Assembly (NCBI GenBank): GCA_030762935.1
Contig: CM060891.1
Span: 2,512,501 to 2,576,500, forward strand
Direction: 5' to 3'
Length of the DNA: 64,000 nucleotides
Origin: Hymenopus coronatus
Lineage: Eukaryota; Arthropoda; Insecta; Mantodea; Hymenopodidae
Positions 58,846 to 64,000 of the stretch are shown piece by piece (the first letter of the stretch is position 1; each line of letters begins with the position of its first letter). The position numbers and the translations under genes were made by a program. The notes under the pieces are model-generated. The model saw only the letters and a list, made by a program, of their open reading frames with translations, was not told the DNA's origin and did no database searches.

Positions 58846-59389
58846 TAGACTGTGCTGGTTCCCTGTTTTTGTCAGGTAGCGTTCCTGATCCTAGTGGCTG
58901 CATGTTTGAGAAAGTCGGGAAGAAGAAGTTCCCAGTTTGGACGTGACGAAGCGTGCGATTTCTTCCCAGATACAGACACAGCAGGGAACGTGTCCACGGC
59001 CTCATTCAAGTAGGCTCCTGAAACCTCGTATCGACCCATAAAATGCCGTGTCTAAACCAGACGGAATTATGCAAGCAGCGGAGAGAGCAAAATTACAACT
59101 GCTACACTGTCTCCGTTGTATACAATGTTTCGAGTAAGTCATCATGTTGTCAGCACTGATGCTAAGCAAGGCAACAACTGAATATACCAGACCATTAACC
59201 ATGAACTCGTGAAATAAGTAAAACAATCTATTTATAATTATAAATATTGAGAATAGTGTATGACGCACATAGTGTTACAATTGTTTTATATTGTTCGTAG
59301 CTTCCTACTCACAATATAAAAGACAAATTTTACCAATTGTGTCATAAATAACTATTATTCCATATTTCCATTTACGTACAATAGGCCTA
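58846..59389. other. Non-tandem stretch, no recognisable gene
   Basis: Balanced-composition sequence (58850-59110) followed by an AT-rich part. Frames of 65 and 88 codons on minus show no similarity I know. No E, F or tRNA-like motif was seen. Confidence 0.4.
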
Positions 59390-59500
59390 GGGGAATAACT
59401 AAAGTTAAACCATAGTCTAGTCTTTTAAAAGCTAGTCGCTATGCGATGGCTTTAAAATTTCTTCCCTTTGTATGACCAGGAACGAAACAATTTTAAAAAA
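59390..59500 (-). mobile_element. Element E fragment, inverted
   Basis: It contains GTCTAGTCTTTTAAAAGCTAG, TCGCTATGCGATGGC and TTTGTATGACCAGGAACG, the middle section of E. Confidence 0.6.
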
Positions 59501-59504
59501 AACC

Positions 59505-60010
59505 TGGTGTGTTCCATTCACATCACTTTCTTAAGCTGTTCCGCAAAAACTTTTCTTGCAAAAGAGCATTTCTCTATCTACTTCATGCTAGTCAAGAAAA
59601 ACATTAACAGAAATAGTCTTATTACTTGCTTCCTTGTAAGTAAAAGGGAATACACTAGGATAAGGTGATAGTCAAATGTTTTAAAAGCTGGTCACTATGT
59701 GAAACAATTGAAACTTAATTCTGTTTGCATGGCTAGGAGTAAACAATACAGCAATGTCAACGTTTGAGGCTTAAAATTGAAAACATTATCGAGGAATATA
59801 TCGGAAACGGGTAACTCTACAAAATATATATTAATGTGACATGCGTTTTAATGATATCTACATTTTTGTAGTGATTTTTTCTCTTTCTCTTAGGATTTGT
59901 CAATCAGGATGAAGAGGTCTTTTGAGGGCATTGTCAGAAAATTCAATTATTAGGTACTTTTTATTTGTCATCTAAATGTACGTATTTTAATAGCAATCTT
60001 TGAGTCGTTT
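59505..60010 (-). mobile_element. Element E, inverted copy running into the 72-bp terminal array
   Basis: It starts with GTGTGTTCCATTCACATC and continues through CTTCATGCTAGTCAAG, ACATTAACAGAAATAGTC, ACTAGGATAAGGTGATAGTC, CGGGTAACTCTACAAAATA and AGGATGAAGAGGTCTTTTG to AATAGCAATCTTTGAGTCG. The next E landmark, the AAGGGTAG...GCATCCTTGGAAGA part, is what the array repeats. Confidence 0.83.
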
Positions 60011-63000
60011 GTCCATGTAAGGGGGGCATGATGTTTGTGTCACATCCTTGGAATATTCTAAACCAGTTCATTTGCAACAATTGTCCATGTAAGGGGGGCG
60101 TGATGTTTGTGTCACATCCTTGGAAGATGCTAAACTAGTTAATGTAAGGGGGGCGCGATGTTTGTATCACATCCTTGGAAGATACTAAACCAGTTCATTT
60201 GCAACAATTGTCCATGTAAGGGGGGCGTGATGTTTGTGGCACATCCCTGGAAGATACTAAACTAGTTCATTTGCACCAATTGTCCATGTAAGGGGGGCGT
60301 GATGTTTGTGTCACATCCTTGGAAGATACTAAACCAGTTCATTTGCAACAATTGTCCATGTAAGGGGGGCGTGATGTTTGTGTCACATCCAAGGAAGATT
60401 CTAAACTAGTTCATGTAAGGGGGGCATGATGTTTGTATCACATCCTTGGAAGATACTAAACCAGTTCATTTGCAACAATTGTCCATGTAAGGGGGGCGTG
60501 ATGTTTGTGTCACATCCTTGGAAGATTCTAAACTAGTTCATGTAAAGGGGGGTGTGATGTTTGTATCACATCCTTGGAAGGTACTAAACCAGTTCATTTT
60601 CAACAATTGTCCATGTAAGGGGGGCGTGATGTTTGTGTCACATCCTTGGAAGATTCTAAACCAGTTCATTTGCAACAATTGTCCATGTAAGGGGGGCGTG
60701 ATGTTTGTGTCACATCCTTGGAAGATTCTAAACCAGTTCATTTGCAACAATTGTCCATGTAAGGGGGGTATGATGTTTGTGTCACATCCTTGGAAGATTC
60801 TAAACCAGTTCATTTGCAACAATTGTCCATGTAAGGGGGGCGTGATGTTTGTATCACATCCTTGGAAGATACTAAACCAGTTCATTGGCAATCTTTGTCC
60901 ATGTAAGGGAGACGCCATATTTGTGTCACATCCTTGGAAGATACTAAACCAGTTCATTTGCAACAATTGTCCATGTAAGGGGGGCGTGATGTTTGTGTCA
61001 CAACCTTGGAAGATACTAAACCAGTTCATTTGCAACAATTGTCCATGTAAGGGGGGAGTGATATTTGCGTCACATCCCTGGAAGATACTAAACTAGTTCA
61101 TTTGCAACAATTGTCCATGTAAGGGGGGCGTGATGTTTGTGTCACAACCTTGGAAGATACTAAACTAGTTCATTTGCAACAATTGTCCATGTAAGGGGGG
61201 CGTGATGTTTGTATCACATCCTTGAAAGATACTAAACTAGTTCATTTGCAACAATTGTCCATGTAAGGGGAGCGTGATGTTTGTGTCACATCCTTGGAAG
61301 ATACTAAACCAGTTCATTTGCAACAATTGTCCATGTAAGGGGGGCGTGATGTTTGTGTCACATCCTTGGAAGATACTAAATCAGTTCATTTGCAACAATT
61401 GTTTATGTAAGGGGGGCATGAAGTTTGTGTCACATCCTTGGAAGATACTAAACCAGTCCATGTAAGGAGGGCGTGATGTTTGTGTCACATCCTTGGAAGA
61501 TACTAAACTAGTTCATTTGCAACAATTGTCCATGTAAGGGGGGCGTGATGTTTGTGCCACATTCTTGGAAGATACTAAACCAGTTCATTTGCAACAATTG
61601 TCCATGTAAGGAGGGCGTGAAGTTTGTGTCACATTCTTGGATGATACTAAACTAGTTCATTTGCAACAATTGTCCATGTAAGGGGGGCGTGATGTTTGTG
61701 TCACATTCTTGGAAGATACTAAACTAGTTCATTTGCAACAATTGTCCATGTAAGGGTGGCGTGATGTTTGTGTCACATCTTTGGCAGATACTAAACTAGT
61801 TCATTTGCAACAATTGTCCATGTAAGGAGGGCGTGATGTTTGTGTCACATTCTTGGAAGATACTAAACCAGTTCATTTGCAACAATTGTCCATGTAAGGG
61901 GGGCGTGATGTTTGTGTCACATTCTTGGAAGATACTAAACTAGTTCATTTGCAACAATTGTCCATGTAAGGGGGGCGTGATGTTTGTGTCACATCCTTGG
62001 AAGATACTAAACTATATCATTTGCAACAATTGTCCATGTAAGGGGGACGTGATGTTTGTGTCACATACTTCGAAGTTACTAAACTGGTTCATTTGCAACA
62101 ATTGTCCATGTAAGGGGGGCGTGATGTTTGTGTCACATCCCTGGAAGATACTAAACTAGTTCATTTGCAACAATTGTCCATGTAAGGGGGGCGTGATGTT
62201 TGTGTCACATCCCTGGAAGATACTAAACTAGTTCATCTGCAACAATTGTCCATGTAAGGGGAGCGTGATATTTATGTAACATCCCTGGAAGATACTAAAC
62301 TAGTAAATTTGCAACAATTGTCCATGTAAGGGGGGCGTGATGTTTGTGGCACATCCTTGGAAGATTCTAAACTTAGTTCATTTGTAACAATTGTCCATGT
62401 TAGGGGGGCGTGATGTTTGTGTCACATCCTTGGAAGATTCTGAACTTAGTTCATTTGCAACAATTGTCCATGTAAGGGGGGCGTGATGTTTGTGTTACAT
62501 CCTTGGAAGATTCTAAACTTAGTTCATTTGCAACAATTGTCCATGTAAGGGGGCCGTGATGTTTGTATCACATCCTTGGATCATACTAAACTTAGTTCAT
62601 TTGCAACAATTGTCCATGTAAGGGGGCCGTGATGTTTGTGTCACATCCCTGGAAGATACTAAACTTAGTTCATTTGCAACAATTGTCCATTTAAGGGGGA
62701 CGTGCTGTTTGTGTCACAACCTTAGAAGATACTAAACTAGTTCATTTGCAACAATTGTCCATGTAAGGGGAGAGTGATGTTTGTGTCACATTCCTGGAAG
62801 ATAGTAAACTAGTTCATTTGCAACAATATTCCACGCAAGGGGAGAGTGATGTTTGTGTCACATTCCTGGAAGATACTAAACTAGTTCATTTGCAACAATT
62901 GTCCATGTAAGGGGAGAGTGATGTTTGTGTCACATTCCTGGAAGATAGTAAACTAGTTCATTTGCAACAATTGTCCACGCAAGGGGGGCGTGATGTTTGT

Positions 63001-64000
63001 GACACATCCCTGGAAGATACTAAACTTAGTTCATTTGCAACAATTGTCCATGTAAGGGGGGCGTGATGTTTGTGTCACATCCTTGGAAGGTTCAAAACTT
63101 AGTTCATTTGCAACAATTGTCCATGTAAGGGGGGCGTGATGTTTGTGTCCCATCCTTGGAAGATCCTAACCTTAGGTCATTTGCAACAATTGTGCATGTA
63201 AGGGGGGCGTGATGTTTGTGTCACATCCTTGGAAGATACTAAACTAGTTCATTTGCAACAATTGTCCATCTATGGAGCGTGATGTTTGTGTCACATCCTT
63301 GGAAGATACTAAACTAGTTCATTTGCAACAATTGTCCATGTAAGGGGGGCGTGATGTTTGTGTCACATCCTTGGAAGATTCTAAACTTAGTTCATTTGTA
63401 ACAATTATCCATGTTGAGGGGGCGTGAATTTTGTGTCACATCCCTGGAAGATACTAAACTAGTTAATTTGCAACAATTGTCCATGTGAGGGGGCGTGATG
63501 TTTGTGTCACATCCTTGGAAGATACTAAACTAGTTCATTTGCAACAATAGTCCATGTAACGGGGGCGTGATGTTTGTGTCACATCCTTGGAAGATACTAA
63601 ACCAGTTCATTTGCAACAATTGTCCATGTAAGGGGGCGTGATGTTTGTGTCATATCCCTGGAAGATACTAAACTTAGTTCATTTGCAAAAATTGTCCATG
63701 TAAGGGTGGCGGGATGTTTGTGTCACATCCTTGGCAGATACTAAACTAGTTCATTTGCAACAATTGTCCATGTAAGGGGGGCGTGATGTTTGTTTCACAT
63801 CCTTGGAAGATACTAAACTAGTTCATTTGCAACAATTGTCCATGTAAGGGGGGCATGATGTTTGTGTCACATCCTTGGAAGATACTAAACTTAGTTCATT
63901 TGCAACCATTGTGCATGTAAGGGGGGGCGTGAAGTCCGTGTTTCATCCATGGAAGATACTAAACTAGTTCATTTGCAACAACTGTCCATGTAACGGAGAC
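60010..64000. repeat. 72-bp satellite derived from E, extends past the window
   Basis: About 56 units of GTCCATGTAAGGGGGGCGTG, ATGTTTGTGTCACATCCTTG, GAAGATACTAAACTAG and TTCATTTGCAACAATT. The first half matches the inverted E text (CCATGTAAAGGGTAG ... GTGTCGCATCCTTGGAAGATA) that should come next in the host copy at 59505-60010. A few short units (near 60138, 60415, 60539, 61456) skip all or part of the TTTGCAACAATTGTCC segment. AAACCAG/AAACTAG is a common alternation that turns a CAG codon into TAG in the otherwise open frame, so the array is not under coding constraint. The right end is not seen. Confidence 0.95.

Overview
The window is repeat-dominated nuclear DNA of a eukaryote, most likely an invertebrate animal. 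The evidence is two mariner-type DNA transposon relics (23.5 kb and 52.8 kb), tRNA-derived SINE-like heads, long satellite arrays, microsatellites, an AT-rich background, and no operon-like or bacterial gene. The species cannot be named from the sequence. I find no intact protein-coding gene. The long open frames all lie inside tandem arrays and are best explained by monomer lengths that are multiples of three.

By my boundaries about 58% of the window is tandem repeat, in eleven satellite arrays plus one large microsatellite: 37-bp (1-1190) and 65-bp (1190-3536) related monomers; a 55/57/58-bp hairpin-forming monomer with a CACGTG core (4505-11225); a 72-bp monomer in 16 apparently identical copies (14291-15442); 57-bp (15943-20165); 55-bp (25491-26010); 56-bp (26566-27950) running into 54-bp (27951-28876); a TATG/TG microsatellite (37255-38408); 87-bp, about 117 copies (41825-52050); 66-bp, about 46 copies (54306-57338); and 72-bp (60010 to the window end). 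Several arrays carry a second, higher-order period: 1231/1286, 627, 2609 and 660 bp.

Nearly everything between the arrays is made of copies of one dispersed element, here called E. It is about 0.8-0.87 kb, non-coding, and both ends carry ACTTTCTCTACA in inverted orientation. I count roughly 30 copies or fragments in both orientations, often as head-to-head or tail-to-tail pairs. For E, strand + means the copy reads from the ACTTTCTCTACAC end through AAATACCAAACTTGG to the TGTAGAGAAAGTCATGTG end.

The main discovery candidate is that four satellites (72-bp at 14.3 kb, 87-bp, 66-bp, 72-bp at 60 kb) and several microsatellites each lie inside a copy of E. The monomer of each matches the part of E it replaces, and E sequence resumes on the far side where the window shows it. 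Different arrays amplify different parts of E. E therefore looks like a recurrent nursery for satellite DNA. A second, smaller dispersed family (F) occurs at 35.1, 38.4 and 58.1 kb. All boundaries were read by eye and are approximate to about 10-20 bases.
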